Shown: positions 46,154 to 55,939, counted from the stretch's first letter. The stretch: DNA of 60,551 nt from Acidimicrobiia bacterium (GCA_022828135.1 JAJEJB010000034.1:1-60551); one strand, 5' to 3'. Translations and numbers: made by a program. Notes: generated by a model not told the origin, from the letters alone.

Positions 46154-46824
46154 GCCGGCAGCTCGAAGCGTCGTAGCGGCGGAGGGAGCATGCTCACGAT
46201 CGTCCCCGCGTCGACCGACCGGGCGACACGGGGATCCCAGGCCACCCTCTTCACGCTGGAGGCACCGACGGCGGCGGCCACGTCCCGCACCCGCAGAGCC
46301 CGGCCCGGCTCCTCCACCAGGACCACCCGGTCATAGGGACCGGACGTTCGCTGGGCGCGATTCAGGGCGAGGTAGCAGGATCGCAGCACGCATACCGGCC
46401 GGTGCGAGGCGGCAAGGTCGGATCGCAATTCGAACGGGTCCAGCCCGGCGTCCACGACCACCGGACCGATGCGGGCCAGCATTTCGAGCGCCAGCACCAG
46501 CCTCGATCGCTGGTTCTCGCCATCCGCGGTCTGGTCGACCAGCGCGGGCTGGGTGCCATCGCGGAGCAGTCGCAAGCCCGGAGCCACGTCCTCGAGCAGC
46601 CTGCCGATGGCATCGGCCGCGACACCGTCTCCCGCGGCCACCCAATCGCCGATGCCTGGCTCCGACGGCGCGGCGCCGGCGATCATGCCAAGTAGCGCCG
46701 GCTGGTCGCCGGTGAGGTCCACGAGTGTGGTCTCCCGGTCTTCTGAGGCCAGCCGGATAGCGGTGGCCGCGGCCACCACCGACGTGCCGACCCCGCCCTT
46801 GACGGACCAGTACCAGATGATCAT
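46150..46824 (-). CDS. CpaE/TadZ-like P-loop ATPase
   Basis: 224 residues. MinD-like fold with deviant Walker A WSVKGGVGTSVVA at the very N-terminus and VVVDAGLDPFEL as Walker B-like. Likely positions the pilus machine. First gene of the Tad run; prepilin peptidase and outer parts are not in the window. Confidence 0.8.
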   Translation of the reverse strand: MIIWYWSVKGGVGTSVVAAATAIRLASEDRETTLVDLTGDQPALLGMIAGAAPSEPGIGDWVAAGDGVAADAIGRLLEDVAPGLRLLRDGTQPALVDQTADGENQRSRLVLALEMLARIGPVVVDAGLDPFELRSDLAASHRPVCVLRSCYLALNRAQRTSGPYDRVVLVEEPGRALRVRDVAAAVGASSVKRVAWDPRVARSVDAGTIVSMLPPPLRRFELPA

Positions 46825-46984
46825 CGGCTCCTCCCCGCGCGTCGGCGTGCCTCGACGGCGGGACTTGGAGCGCTGCGGCTCAGCTAGAACGCTGAGCGCT
46901 CCGGCGGCCGTCCCGGCATCCAGCGAACCGGGCCAGCGACGGCACTCTACAAGTGCTCTAAGAGATTACAACCTGATTGAATGA

Positions 46985-47965
46985 TTATTCGATCATTCCC
47001 ATGATCTTCGCGCCCGAGTGAAGCAGCTGCTCCGCCGGTTCGTCGTCGACCAGCGGCACGAGGAAGGACTCGATCCCGTGCTGTGAGGCCAGGCTGTGAA
47101 GCTCCTCGCTGCACTCACCAGGGGTACCGGCGATCACGAAGGGCAAGGTCCACTCGTCGCGCACATGCTCGGCCGCGGCCTCGAGGCCATCGACCAGAGC
47201 GGCCCTGATCACGGCCGCGTCGGCATCGGTGAGCCCGATGGCCTCCTGCACCTCGGGAGGCGAATCGACCAGCCGGTAGGTCATGTGAGGCTTGACCGCG
47301 GCCATGGTGTCCTCGTCAGTCACCAGCATCGTGGAATAGGCGATGCGGGGATCGTTGCCCGCGGCCCGGCCCGCGGCCCTGATCCGCTCGATTGCTGCGC
47401 CCAGATGCGGCTTGTACAGGAAATCCACCAGCACCCCGTCACAGGCCGCGCCGCCCAACTCCAGCATCCTCGGTCCCCGTCCGGCCAGCCAGATCTCGGT
47501 GCTGGGCCGGGCATTGAGCAGCGACGCCTCGCGCAGGCTCACATGGGAGCCCTCGACAGTGACGGCTTCTCCCGCGAACAGGCGCCGGCAGGCGTCGATG
47601 GTCTCCCGCACCGCGGTCAGAGGTCGCTCGCGGGGGATGCGGAGAGGGTCGAGCGTGAGGCTGCCTCCGGCGCCGATGCCCAGGAAGGCCCGCCCGCCCG
47701 ACAACTCGTCTAGCGAGGCGATGGCCCCGGCGGTGGCACCCGCGTGGCGGGTATAGGGGTTGGTGATGCCCGGACCAACCGCGAGGGATCCCGTGGACAG
47801 GGCGATGGCTGTCATGGCCACGTACACGTCGCTGGCCGCGAGCCCCTCGTCGTACACCCAGCAGCGCTCGTAGCCAAGGCTCTCGGCCAGGCGGGCGAGC
47901 TCCACCGCCCGCTCGACGGACCCATGGGGCATCACATTGAACGCGGGCCGGACCACGGAACGCAC
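46985..47965 (-). CDS. LLM-class F420-dependent oxidoreductase
   Basis: 326 residues from GTG 47965 (GTG 47956 is an alternative). TIM-barrel family marked by GPGITNPYTRHAGATAGAI and GIGAGGSLTLDPLRI, colinear with the paralogue at 12800-13768. Located 1 bp after the YqeB-like gene, so it may be the last gene of the molybdenum hydroxylase cluster. Substrate unknown. Confidence 0.8.
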   Translation of the reverse strand: MRSVVRPAFNVMPHGSVERAVELARLAESLGYERCWVYDEGLAASDVYVAMTAIALSTGSLAVGPGITNPYTRHAGATAGAIASLDELSGGRAFLGIGAGGSLTLDPLRIPRERPLTAVRETIDACRRLFAGEAVTVEGSHVSLREASLLNARPSTEIWLAGRGPRMLELGGAACDGVLVDFLYKPHLGAAIERIRAAGRAAGNDPRIAYSTMLVTDEDTMAAVKPHMTYRLVDSPPEVQEAIGLTDADAAVIRAALVDGLEAAAEHVRDEWTLPFVIAGTPGECSEELHSLASQHGIESFLVPLVDDEPAEQLLHSGAKIMGMIE

Positions 47966-47966
47966 C

Positions 47967-48743
47967 CTATTGGCAGCGGCGGACTTGAACGGCCTCGAGG
48001 ACTCCGGCGCCCACAGCCAGGGCCTTGTCGGAGATCTCCCAGCACGCGGCAGGGTCGCCGCGGGGATCGACATCGCCGATCTTGAGGCCGGACTGCACCC
48101 GCATGCCGTCGCGGATGGCGCCCCTCACGACGCCGTCGAACGGCGCCCGGACGGTCGCATCCCCCACCTCGCCGAGCGGCTGACCCTCGCTGACCACGTC
48201 CCCGATGGCGATTCGCCACTCGACTGCCCCGGCGGCGGGCGCTCGCACGACCCGGTCGGCCGACCGACCCCCGAGTGCGGCCGGTGTGCCGGTGTCGGGC
48301 TGGGCCTGCCCCGTCCAGATCACCCGGCCCAGATTCGGACCCCGCATGGTCTCAACCACGGCGTGACAGTCGACGCCTGCGGTGAATCCGGGACCCAGGG
48401 CTGCGACCACTTCGGCGTCGTCGATGCGGGTGTCGATGTTGCGCTTGGCCATCCTGGCGTCCACCACCACATCGGGTCGGACGGCCTCCAGCACCTTCGA
48501 CTCGGGGGCGACGAGTACGGCCACATCACCCTGCTCGGTGACCGCCAGAGCCTTCGGGGGCTCATCGACCCGTACGCCTCTCATCCCCTGCACGGTGATC
48601 TCACCGTCGGTGACCGCGGTCGACAGTGACACCGTGCGGCGCACGGTCAGGGGCTCGGGCAGCTCCAGCACCACCACCGGCCAACCCTGCCTCGTGAGAT
48701 GCCAGGCGGCCCCAGTGGCCAGATCGCCCCCGCCCCGCAGCAC
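47967..48743 (-). CDS. yqeB: YqeB-like molybdenum hydroxylase maturation protein
   Basis: 258 residues, GTG start (MLRGGGDLATGAAWHLTRQG). RGGGDLATGxA and VVLELPEPLTVRRTVSLS at the N-terminus, VVVDARMAKRN and GPGFTAGVDCHAVVETMRG, then a biotinyl-like C-terminal part. This matches the EF2563/YqeB family, a genomic marker of selenium-dependent molybdenum hydroxylases. Follows xdhC by 10 bp. Confidence 0.8.
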   Translation of the reverse strand: MLRGGGDLATGAAWHLTRQGWPVVVLELPEPLTVRRTVSLSTAVTDGEITVQGMRGVRVDEPPKALAVTEQGDVAVLVAPESKVLEAVRPDVVVDARMAKRNIDTRIDDAEVVAALGPGFTAGVDCHAVVETMRGPNLGRVIWTGQAQPDTGTPAALGGRSADRVVRAPAAGAVEWRIAIGDVVSEGQPLGEVGDATVRAPFDGVVRGAIRDGMRVQSGLKIGDVDPRGDPAACWEISDKALAVGAGVLEAVQVRRCQ

Positions 48744-48753
48744 GCAGAGCGGC

Positions 48754-49554
48754 TCACGTGCGGCGATGGGCGACCACCTCGGCCATGATGCTCAGCGCGA
48801 TCTCCTCGGGTGTCTCGGCGCCCACCTCGATGCCGATGGGCGCGTGGACCCGATCGAGCGCGGCCGGATCCACGCCCTCGGCCTCCAAGCGGGCCCGGGT
48901 GGTGGCCCAGCGGCGCTCGCTGCCCATCACCCCCACGTAGCCGGCATCGGTGGCCAGCAGCGCGGGCAGGGCTGCGGAGTCGACGTCCACGTTGCGAGTC
49001 ACCAGCACCACCGACACGTCCGCATCGATCCTCCGCCCGGCGAGCACATCGTCGACGGTGCCGATGACCAACTCGTCGGGCACTCCGTCTCCGGAATCGC
49101 CTCCCGGTACGTCGGAGTCGGGCGAGTCGCCGGTGGCCATCGAGCGGTCGTCGGTGGCCACCACCCTGAAGCCCAGCCATCCGGCGAGCTGGGCCACAGC
49201 CCGTCCCACGTGTCCGTATCCCATGACAATGACGGTCGGCTTGGGCATGTGCGGCTCCACGAATATCTGGACGTCGCCCCCGCAGACGCCGGGATCGCCC
49301 CGGCCGGGATCGACTAGACGGTACGACAGCAGGCGGCAGCGGCCGTCAGCGAGCGCGGCGACCGCCTCGGACACGACCCGGGCCTCCATCTCTCCCCCGC
49401 CGACGGTGCCCGAGATAGCGCCGTCGCGGAAGACCAGCATCTTGGCCCCGGCCCGCCGGGGCACCGAGCGCGACGTGTCGACGACCGTGGCCGAGGCGAC
49501 GGCCACGCCGCCGTCCACTGCCTCGGCAAGCTGGCGGAGCAGGCTCACGACCAC
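48754..49554 (-). CDS. XdhC-family molybdenum cofactor insertion protein
   Basis: 266 residues. XdhC N-terminal domain (ATVVDTSRSVPRRAGAKMLV, GTVGGGEMEARV) and a Rossmann C-terminal domain (VIVMGYGHVGRAVAQLA, GVMGSERRWAT). Thought to carry and sulfurate (or selenate) Moco for insertion into the hydroxylase encoded upstream. Overlaps the amidohydrolase gene by 10 bp. Confidence 0.9.
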   Translation of the reverse strand: MVVSLLRQLAEAVDGGVAVASATVVDTSRSVPRRAGAKMLVFRDGAISGTVGGGEMEARVVSEAVAALADGRCRLLSYRLVDPGRGDPGVCGGDVQIFVEPHMPKPTVIVMGYGHVGRAVAQLAGWLGFRVVATDDRSMATGDSPDSDVPGGDSGDGVPDELVIGTVDDVLAGRRIDADVSVVLVTRNVDVDSAALPALLATDAGYVGVMGSERRWATTRARLEAEGVDPAALDRVHAPIGIEVGAETPEEIALSIMAEVVAHRRT

Positions 49555-50867
49555 AGTCTCGCAGCCTGTTCGATGGTGCGGGACCGCAGCTCTCCCATGT
49601 CGGCGCCGATCACCTCACCGCCGTCAACCACCCAGTCCCCTCCCACCATCACCCTGCTCACATCCGAGGCGCTGCGCCAAAGCACCAGCTGGTCCAGCAG
49701 GTTGTGGGCCTCCACCGGGGTGGGCAGGCCCCGGGGGCCCTCCAGGTCGACCAGCTGCAGGTCGGCGTGCCAGCCCGGCTCCAGCCGCCCCACCCTCTCC
49801 AGGCCCAGGGTGCGAGCCGATCCCTCGGTTGCCATGTGCAAGACGGTGGCCGCGCTGATCGCGCCGGGGTCGAGGGTGGCGGCCCGGTGCAGCAGGAAGG
49901 CGCCCCTCATCACCGCGAACATGTCGTTGAGATACCCGTCGGAGCCGAGCCCCACGGTGACTCCCCGCTCCAGCAGCTCGAGTACGGGAGCGATCCCGCC
50001 GCCGACCTCACAGTTCGATAGCGGCATGTGCGAGACCCTGATGCCGGACTCGGCGATGATGTCGATCTCGCGGGGCGAGAGCTGCACGCACTGGCTGGCC
50101 TGGAAGCGCGGCGAGGCCACCCCGATGTGGTCGTAGAACTCCAGCGTGCGCATGCCGTGGTGCTCGGCGCACCACTGCCCCTCATGGACTCCCTCGTTCA
50201 CATGGGCGTGGCAGAACACGTCCAGGTCGGCAGCCGCCTCGAAGGCCTGGCGGATGAAGGGCTCCCCGCAAGTGAACGTGGTGTGGATGCACATGGCGCC
50301 CGACACCCGATCACCGCGCGCCCGGCAGTCCTCGATGAAGCCGACGTTCTCGTGCAGGCCAGCCCGGCCGTTGGCCTCACCCATCCGCTCGGTGGCCTCG
50401 AACGACAGCACCCCTCGCAGCCCGCTGCCGGCCACGGCCTCGCGCTGCGCGAACAGCGCGCCGGGCAGGGCGTTGGGGGCCTCGAGGATGTCGAAGAAGC
50501 TGGTCGTGCCGCCGGCGGCCAGATCGGCCGTCACCCAGGCGGCCGCGGCCGCGATCATCTCGTGGTCGAGGGCGTTCTCCACCAGCGGCCACCAGTAGTC
50601 GTCCAGGAAGCCCCAGAAGTCGGCGACCGGCGCCGCGGGGGCGGGAACGCCGTGGGCCAGCACCCCGTACAGGTGCACGTGGGCGTTGACGAAGCCGGGC
50701 AGCAGCACACAGCCCGAGCCGTCGCAAAAGTCGTCGTCGGGGTGGCAGGCCCGCAGCTCGGCGACCGGTCCGGAGTCGTCGATCAGGCCGTCGACCACGC
50801 GCACCGCCCAGCGCCGGCGGGGCTCGTCCAGCGCCGCGGTCACGGCCCAGTCGGCCCCGATGATCAT
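49545..50867 (-). CDS. SsnA-like metal-dependent amidohydrolase
   Basis: 440 residues. Amidohydrolase barrel of the TrzA/AtzA/SsnA group: metal ligands in NAHVHLYGVL, CHAHVNEG and LGSDGYLND. Probably deaminates a purine-like or other heterocycle. SsnA genes sit next to xdhD-type hydroxylases in Enterobacteria and others, as here (7 bp after the hydroxylase gene). Confidence 0.8.
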   Translation of the reverse strand: MIIGADWAVTAALDEPRRRWAVRVVDGLIDDSGPVAELRACHPDDDFCDGSGCVLLPGFVNAHVHLYGVLAHGVPAPAAPVADFWGFLDDYWWPLVENALDHEMIAAAAAWVTADLAAGGTTSFFDILEAPNALPGALFAQREAVAGSGLRGVLSFEATERMGEANGRAGLHENVGFIEDCRARGDRVSGAMCIHTTFTCGEPFIRQAFEAAADLDVFCHAHVNEGVHEGQWCAEHHGMRTLEFYDHIGVASPRFQASQCVQLSPREIDIIAESGIRVSHMPLSNCEVGGGIAPVLELLERGVTVGLGSDGYLNDMFAVMRGAFLLHRAATLDPGAISAATVLHMATEGSARTLGLERVGRLEPGWHADLQLVDLEGPRGLPTPVEAHNLLDQLVLWRSASDVSRVMVGGDWVVDGGEVIGADMGELRSRTIEQAARLWS

Positions 50868-50874
50868 CGCCGGG

Positions 50875-53805
50875 TTAGCTCTCGGCTTGCAGTGCGGCCC
50901 AGACTCGCTCCGGGGTGAAGGGCAGATCGTTGATGGCCACCCCGGTGGCGTCGAGGATGGCGTTGCGCACGGCCGGGGCCACGCCGTCCTTGGGTATCTC
51001 GGCCACCGCCTTGGCTCCGAACGGGCCGCTGTCCTCCATGGTCTGGACCAGGTACACGACGGTGTCGGGCATCTCGTCGGCCCGGTAGATCTTGTAGGGA
51101 CCGAACGACGGGTTGACCATGCGCCCGTCGCCGTCGAGCACGATCTCCTCGCAGTGGGCGTAGCCGAGGGCCTGGATCATGCCTCCCTCGACCTGGCCGC
51201 TGGCGGTGACGGGGTTGATGGCCACCCCGCAGTCCACCGCCATCACCAGCTTGGTCACCGTGACCTGGCCGGTGTCGACATCCACCTCCACCTCTGCGAA
51301 CTGGGCCGCGAACGGGGGCGGGCAGTCCGGCGACACGTGCGAGGCGGTGCCCATGATCTGCTCCTGCTCCTGCCAGTGCAGCGAGTCGAGGGCGATCTCC
51401 TCCAGCGTGACCGAGCGGCCGTCGGCTGCGTAGGCCCGGCGGTCGCGCAGCTCGATGGTGCAGGGCTCGTCCACCTCCAGCAACATCGCGGCCCGGGCCT
51501 TGAGCCGCTCCCGCACCGCCTCCGCGGCCCGCAGCGCGGCCGTTCCCGAGATGTAGGTGGTGGACGAGGCGTAGGCCCCGGTGTCGAACGGGGTCATGTC
51601 GGTGTCGCTGGAGTACACCTTGATGTCGTCGAGGGGCACGCCGAGCACCTCGGCCGCGATCTGGCCGATCACGGTGTCGGCGCCGGTGCCGAGGTCGGTG
51701 GCCCCGATGAGCATGTTGAACGAGCCGTCGTCGTTGAGCTTGATGGAGCAGCCGCCCATGTCCAGGAACGGGATGGCGGTGCCGTGCATGCAGAAGGCGA
51801 AGCCCAGGCCCCGCCGGATGTTGGGGCGGTCGGCGGGGGCCTTCCAGGCCGCGTCGTTCCGGCGGGCCCAATCCATCTCCCGCATCCCCTGGGCCACGCA
51901 CTCCTCGATGCCCGACGACATGATCTTCGGGTACTCGTCGAGCTCCTCCTCGGCCACGGCCCGCTCGCCCAGATGGGGGGCGATGTCCATCTCGTCGCCC
52001 ACCTTCACCCAGTTGCGCCGCTTGAACTCGATGGGGTCGAGGTCGAGGGCCCGGGCGATGTCCTCCATGTGGGCCTCGAGGGCGAACTCGGCCTGGGGGG
52101 CGCCGTAGCCCCGGTAGGCGCCCGGCACCGGGATGTTGGTGTAGACGACATGGCAGTCGAAGCGCTTGGACGCGGCGTTGTAGGAGGTGAGGCCGCGCAG
52201 CCCCGACACGATCTGCACGGTGAAGCCGTGGGTGCCGTAGGGGCCGGTGTTGCCGATGAGGCGCATGTCCTGGGCCAGCAGCCTGCCGTCGTCGTCGACC
52301 GCGGTGCGGAAGGTGATGGTCTGGGGATGGCGGGTGCGGCTGGCGTAGAACTCCTCGGCCCGGTCGAGCTCGAGGCGAACCGGGCGGCGGGTGGCGATGG
52401 CGAGGTGGGCGACGATGTCCTCGATCAGCATCTCCTGCTTGGCTCCGAAGCCGCCGCCGATGCGGGGCTTGATCACCCGGATGTCCTTGATCTCCATGTC
52501 GATGAGGGGGGCCAGCATCCGGCGGGTGTGGAACGGCACCTGGGTGGCGGTGCGCACCACCATGCGCTCGTCGGAATCGAGCCAGGCCATCGAGATGTGG
52601 GGCTCGATAGGGCACTGCTGGACCTGATGCACCCTGAACGTCTGCTCGAACACGTGGGGCGCGGACGCCAGTTGTGCGTCGACGTCGCCGCGCTGGGCCT
52701 CCATGTGGTGCACCAGGTTGCGTTGCGGGTCGCAGATGTGGGTGGTGTCGTCCTCGTCATGGACCTTGGGGGCGTCGGGGTCCATGGCAAAGCGCTCGTC
52801 GAACACCGCTGGCAGCACCTCGTATTCGACGTCGATGAGCCGCATGGCCTCCTCGGCCGCCTCGACGGTCTCGGCGGCCACCGCGGCCACCCGGTCGCCC
52901 ACGTGGCGGACCCGGTCGTCGAAGCTGACCTGGTCGTAGGGGTGGGGATTGGGCCAACTCTGCCCGCCAGAGGCGTACTTGACCCTTGGGGTGTTGCCGT
53001 AGTGCAGCACGGCGTGCACACCGGGGACCGCTCGGGCCTTCGAATCGTCGATGCCCAGGATGCGGGCGTGGGCGTGGGGACTGCGCAGCACCTTGGCGTA
53101 CAGCATCCCCCGGGGCTCGATGTCGTCGGTGAAGGCGGGGTTGCCCTTGGCCAGGCGAACCGCGTCGACCTTGACCTCCGGCTTGCCCACCACGGCCATG
53201 TCGGGCACCTCACGGGACGGCACCAGGCGGGGCACGGACTGGGGGGCGTCGGGGATCTCGCCGCCGGCGCCGGCGGGGGCGGGACGGTAGCCGTCGGTGA
53301 GCGGCTCAAGCACCAGCGGTGCGAACGGCTCGGTGTCCTCGCCTCGCAGCACGGCCGCGGCCCGCTTGACCGCCTCGACCGGCTTCACGTAGGCGGTCTC
53401 GCGGTCGAGGATGCCCGAGAGCATGTCCCTGATCTCAGCCTCGGAGGGGTCGGCGTTCTCCTCCAGCAGCGCCAGAGTGCCCAGGATCATCGCCCCCGCG
53501 GAGTAGCCCGACTGGAAGGCGCCGACCGCCACGAACGCGGTCTGCACGGGATGCAGGTCAGGCGAGACGTTGAGCGACTCGACGGTGGTGACCCGGTGGC
53601 CGTCAGCCGACGCGGCCAGGATGACGTCGCTGGACGCCAGCCGGCCGTCGTAGAGGATCGCGGCTGCTCCGGTCTCGCCGCTGTCGGAGCCGTAGTGCAC
53701 CGAGAACATGCCCAAGCGTCTCAGCGTCTCCCGCAGAGTGTGGTGCGGCTCGACATCCACCGTGACCGGGGCACCGTTGAGTTCGAAGGTGACGTCGATG
53801 GTCAT
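50875..53805 (-). CDS. XdhD-type molybdenum hydroxylase with Cys-less ferredoxin-like domain
   Basis: 976 residues from ATG 53805; upstream frame is a shadow. Residues 1-160 follow the fold of the 2Fe-2S domain of xanthine dehydrogenases, but every cluster Cys is gone: SDSGETGAAAIL, FQSGYSAGAMIL and ILDRETAYV stand where Cys-rich motifs belong. The Moco region is intact: ARILGIDDSKARAVPGV, IGGGFGAKQEM, AYRGYGAPQAEFA, and GPFGAKAVAEI with the presumed catalytic Glu. From memory, E. coli XdhD (YgfN) shows the same Cys loss, so this looks like a family trait of selenium-dependent molybdenum hydroxylases. Likely oxidises a purine or other heterocycle; electrons would leave through the FAD subunit or another partner. 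Confidence 0.88.
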   Translation of the reverse strand: MTIDVTFELNGAPVTVDVEPHHTLRETLRRLGMFSVHYGSDSGETGAAAILYDGRLASSDVILAASADGHRVTTVESLNVSPDLHPVQTAFVAVGAFQSGYSAGAMILGTLALLEENADPSEAEIRDMLSGILDRETAYVKPVEAVKRAAAVLRGEDTEPFAPLVLEPLTDGYRPAPAGAGGEIPDAPQSVPRLVPSREVPDMAVVGKPEVKVDAVRLAKGNPAFTDDIEPRGMLYAKVLRSPHAHARILGIDDSKARAVPGVHAVLHYGNTPRVKYASGGQSWPNPHPYDQVSFDDRVRHVGDRVAAVAAETVEAAEEAMRLIDVEYEVLPAVFDERFAMDPDAPKVHDEDDTTHICDPQRNLVHHMEAQRGDVDAQLASAPHVFEQTFRVHQVQQCPIEPHISMAWLDSDERMVVRTATQVPFHTRRMLAPLIDMEIKDIRVIKPRIGGGFGAKQEMLIEDIVAHLAIATRRPVRLELDRAEEFYASRTRHPQTITFRTAVDDDGRLLAQDMRLIGNTGPYGTHGFTVQIVSGLRGLTSYNAASKRFDCHVVYTNIPVPGAYRGYGAPQAEFALEAHMEDIARALDLDPIEFKRRNWVKVGDEMDIAPHLGERAVAEEELDEYPKIMSSGIEECVAQGMREMDWARRNDAAWKAPADRPNIRRGLGFAFCMHGTAIPFLDMGGCSIKLNDDGSFNMLIGATDLGTGADTVIGQIAAEVLGVPLDDIKVYSSDTDMTPFDTGAYASSTTYISGTAALRAAEAVRERLKARAAMLLEVDEPCTIELRDRRAYAADGRSVTLEEIALDSLHWQEQEQIMGTASHVSPDCPPPFAAQFAEVEVDVDTGQVTVTKLVMAVDCGVAINPVTASGQVEGGMIQALGYAHCEEIVLDGDGRMVNPSFGPYKIYRADEMPDTVVYLVQTMEDSGPFGAKAVAEIPKDGVAPAVRNAILDATGVAINDLPFTPERVWAALQAES

Positions 53806-54530
53806 GGGTACAGCTCCGCCATGGCTCGGGCCGTGAGCGTGGCCGCCAGGTGGAGGCGGTACTCGCGGCTGCCTCTGAAATCCTCCGCGGGTTCCAGTCC
53901 CGCGGTCGGGTCGTAAACGTCGACCAGCACGGGATGGCCACCTACGCCGGTGAGCGCCATGGTCACGAAGCCGTCGGTGCGGCGCCCGTAGGCCGCGACG
54001 ATGGGCACGTCGGCGGGGGTACGACCGGTGCGAGCCGTTGCGGTGCAACCGGAGGGGTCGACGGTCACCGCAGTGATCAGCGAGCCTCGGGGAAGTCCGG
54101 CGGCAAGCAGTTCGGCCAGACTCAGGTCGGATGGCGGACCGGCCAGTTCCACCCGGGCGTCGTGGGCCAGCAGACCGGCCAGCAGCAAGCTCTCAGCCGA
54201 GGCCCTGGCCACGAGGCCGCCCACAGTGGCCAGCGTCCGCAGGGTGGACGGCTGTTCGAGTCTGGCCAGCTCCCGCAGGGAGTCGGGCAGGAGTTCGCAG
54301 CGCCGGACGGCGTCGAGGGTGACGGTGGCCCCGATGCGCACCCAACCGCCCTCGGCGGCCGCGATGCCGTCAAGCCCCAGGGACTGCAGGTCCACGGCCT
54401 CCAGGTCGGACAGCTCCCGGTCGGCGTTGAGCGTCGTCCCGCCTCCGAGAGCCACCCGCTTGGGAGCACTCAGCAGGTCGAGCGCCTCATCCAGGGACGC
54501 GGGACGGTGATATGCGGTAACCAGCGGCAC
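53802..54530 (-). CDS. FAD-binding subunit of the molybdenum hydroxylase (YgfM-like)
   Basis: 242 residues from GTG 54530 (VPLVTAYHRPASLDEAL); TTG 54548 is the other option. FAD_binding_5-type motifs VALGGGTTLNADRE and LRTLATVGGLVA. Shorter than XdhB, like YgfM. Overlaps the hydroxylase start by ATGA. Confidence 0.82.
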   Translation of the reverse strand: MPLVTAYHRPASLDEALDLLSAPKRVALGGGTTLNADRELSDLEAVDLQSLGLDGIAAAEGGWVRIGATVTLDAVRRCELLPDSLRELARLEQPSTLRTLATVGGLVARASAESLLLAGLLAHDARVELAGPPSDLSLAELLAAGLPRGSLITAVTVDPSGCTATARTGRTPADVPIVAAYGRRTDGFVTMALTGVGGHPVLVDVYDPTAGLEPAEDFRGSREYRLHLAATLTARAMAELYP

Positions 54531-54621
54531 AGCCAGAAACGCTAGCAATCCCCGGCCCCGAATCTTCCAGCGGAGGCGCAGTGAGGCTGAGCCGGTACCT
54601 GATGCGCGACCGGTCCGCTCG

Positions 54622-55926
54622 CTACGGGCCGAGAGATGTGATGGGAACCACCGCCACGCCGTCGGGGCGCTCGTAGCCGTAGCCGGTGGCGGTGACTACC
54701 ACGAGCTTGGCCGGCTCACCAGTCTTGGCCCGGTCGAGCTTGTCGTGCAGCCGTCGCAGCGACCTGGCGCCCTTGTCGATCGCGGCCGCGCCGCCGAGCT
54801 TGACCTCTGCTGCGATCCACCGCCCGTCGGGGTGCTCAACGATCAGATCGACCTCCAGGTTGTCGCTATCGCGGTAGTGGGCGAGCGAGCAGCTGTTCGC
54901 TCGGGCGTACACCTGCAGATCCCGGGTCACCATCGACTCGAAGAGCCGCCCTGCGAAGCCCAGGTCACGCATCAGGCTGTCGACGCCTGCGCCCAGCGCG
55001 GCGACGGTCAGCGACGGGTCCGCCAGGTGGATCCGCCCGGAGCGCCGCGCTTGTGCCCGCGAGGCCAGATGCGGCCGCCAGGCCGGCACCTCCTCGACCA
55101 CGAAGAGCCTTGCCAGCGCAGCCAGGTAGCCGGCGACGGTGCGGCGCTCCAGGGGCGCTTCGCCGGCAGCGGCCGTGTCCGCCGCGAGCACGGTGTGCCT
55201 CACCTCAGTGGCGACATTGCGGGCCAGCGACACGAGCAGCCGCCCCACCCGCACCGGGTCTCGATCTACCCCGTCCACGCGGGACACGTCCGTGCGTCCT
55301 ATCTCGTCCAGATAGGCGCGGGCCGCGTCCCGGGCCGTCACCGGGTCCGCGTCGCTCATCTGGGGCCATCCGCCCCGGCACGCGAGCGCGAGCACATCGC
55401 CCAGCGTGAGACCTCCGTCGGCCGCCGCGCACCTGTCGCCGTCGAGCAGTCCGGCCAGCGCCACGCTGCCGTCGGACTCCCCGCTCTCGTACAGGCTCAT
55501 CGGACGCATGCGGACGCGCATGATCCGCCCCGCGCCCGAATGGCGGGTTATGTCGTCGGGCGGATTGGCCGAGCCTGTGAGGATGAACTGGCCCAGGTCG
55601 CCGCGGGCATCACAGGCCCGCCGCATCGGATTCCAGATTCCTGGAGCGAGTTGCCACTCGTCCAGCAGGCGCGGCGTCGCCCCATCAAGGATCATCGCCG
55701 GATCCATGCCGGCGGCCAGCCCCTCGCTGGCCCTCTCATCGAGATAGACGGCGCTGTTGGCGAACCGTCGCCCGGTCCAGGTCTTCCCGCAGGCGCGGGG
55801 ACCCTCAACCACCACGGCGGGCATCGCCCGCAGCGCCCTCCCCATCTCGTCATCCACGACACGGGGCACGTACCCATCGGGCACGATGCTTCCACTCGCC
55901 GCCCCGCCTGCCGCCCGCTCGTCCAT
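54622..55926 (-). CDS. AAA_14/DUF4143 ATPase
   Basis: 434 residues from ATG 55926 (a TTG start at 55944 falls inside a palindrome). Walker A VEGPRACGKTWTGRRF, LLDEWQLAP as Walker B, LTGSANPPDD, winged-helix middle, then DUF4143 with a PD-(D/E)xK-like end: LEVDLIVEHPDGRWIAAEVKLGG. A widespread family of unknown role, often linked to defence or toxin-antitoxin behaviour. TATACT ends six bases before the ATG, so the transcript is probably leaderless. Divergent from sbcD. Confidence 0.85.
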   Translation of the reverse strand: MDERAAGGAASGSIVPDGYVPRVVDDEMGRALRAMPAVVVEGPRACGKTWTGRRFANSAVYLDERASEGLAAGMDPAMILDGATPRLLDEWQLAPGIWNPMRRACDARGDLGQFILTGSANPPDDITRHSGAGRIMRVRMRPMSLYESGESDGSVALAGLLDGDRCAAADGGLTLGDVLALACRGGWPQMSDADPVTARDAARAYLDEIGRTDVSRVDGVDRDPVRVGRLLVSLARNVATEVRHTVLAADTAAAGEAPLERRTVAGYLAALARLFVVEEVPAWRPHLASRAQARRSGRIHLADPSLTVAALGAGVDSLMRDLGFAGRLFESMVTRDLQVYARANSCSLAHYRDSDNLEVDLIVEHPDGRWIAAEVKLGGAAAIDKGARSLRRLHDKLDRAKTGEPAKLVVVTATGYGYERPDGVAVVPITSLGP

Positions 55927-55939
55927 GAGCCAAGTATAT

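Noticed and set aside
50686..53916. 1076-codon open frame opposite the molybdenum hydroxylase
   Set aside because: It spans the hydroxylase antisense and has low-complexity Gly/His/Val composition and no recognisable fold.
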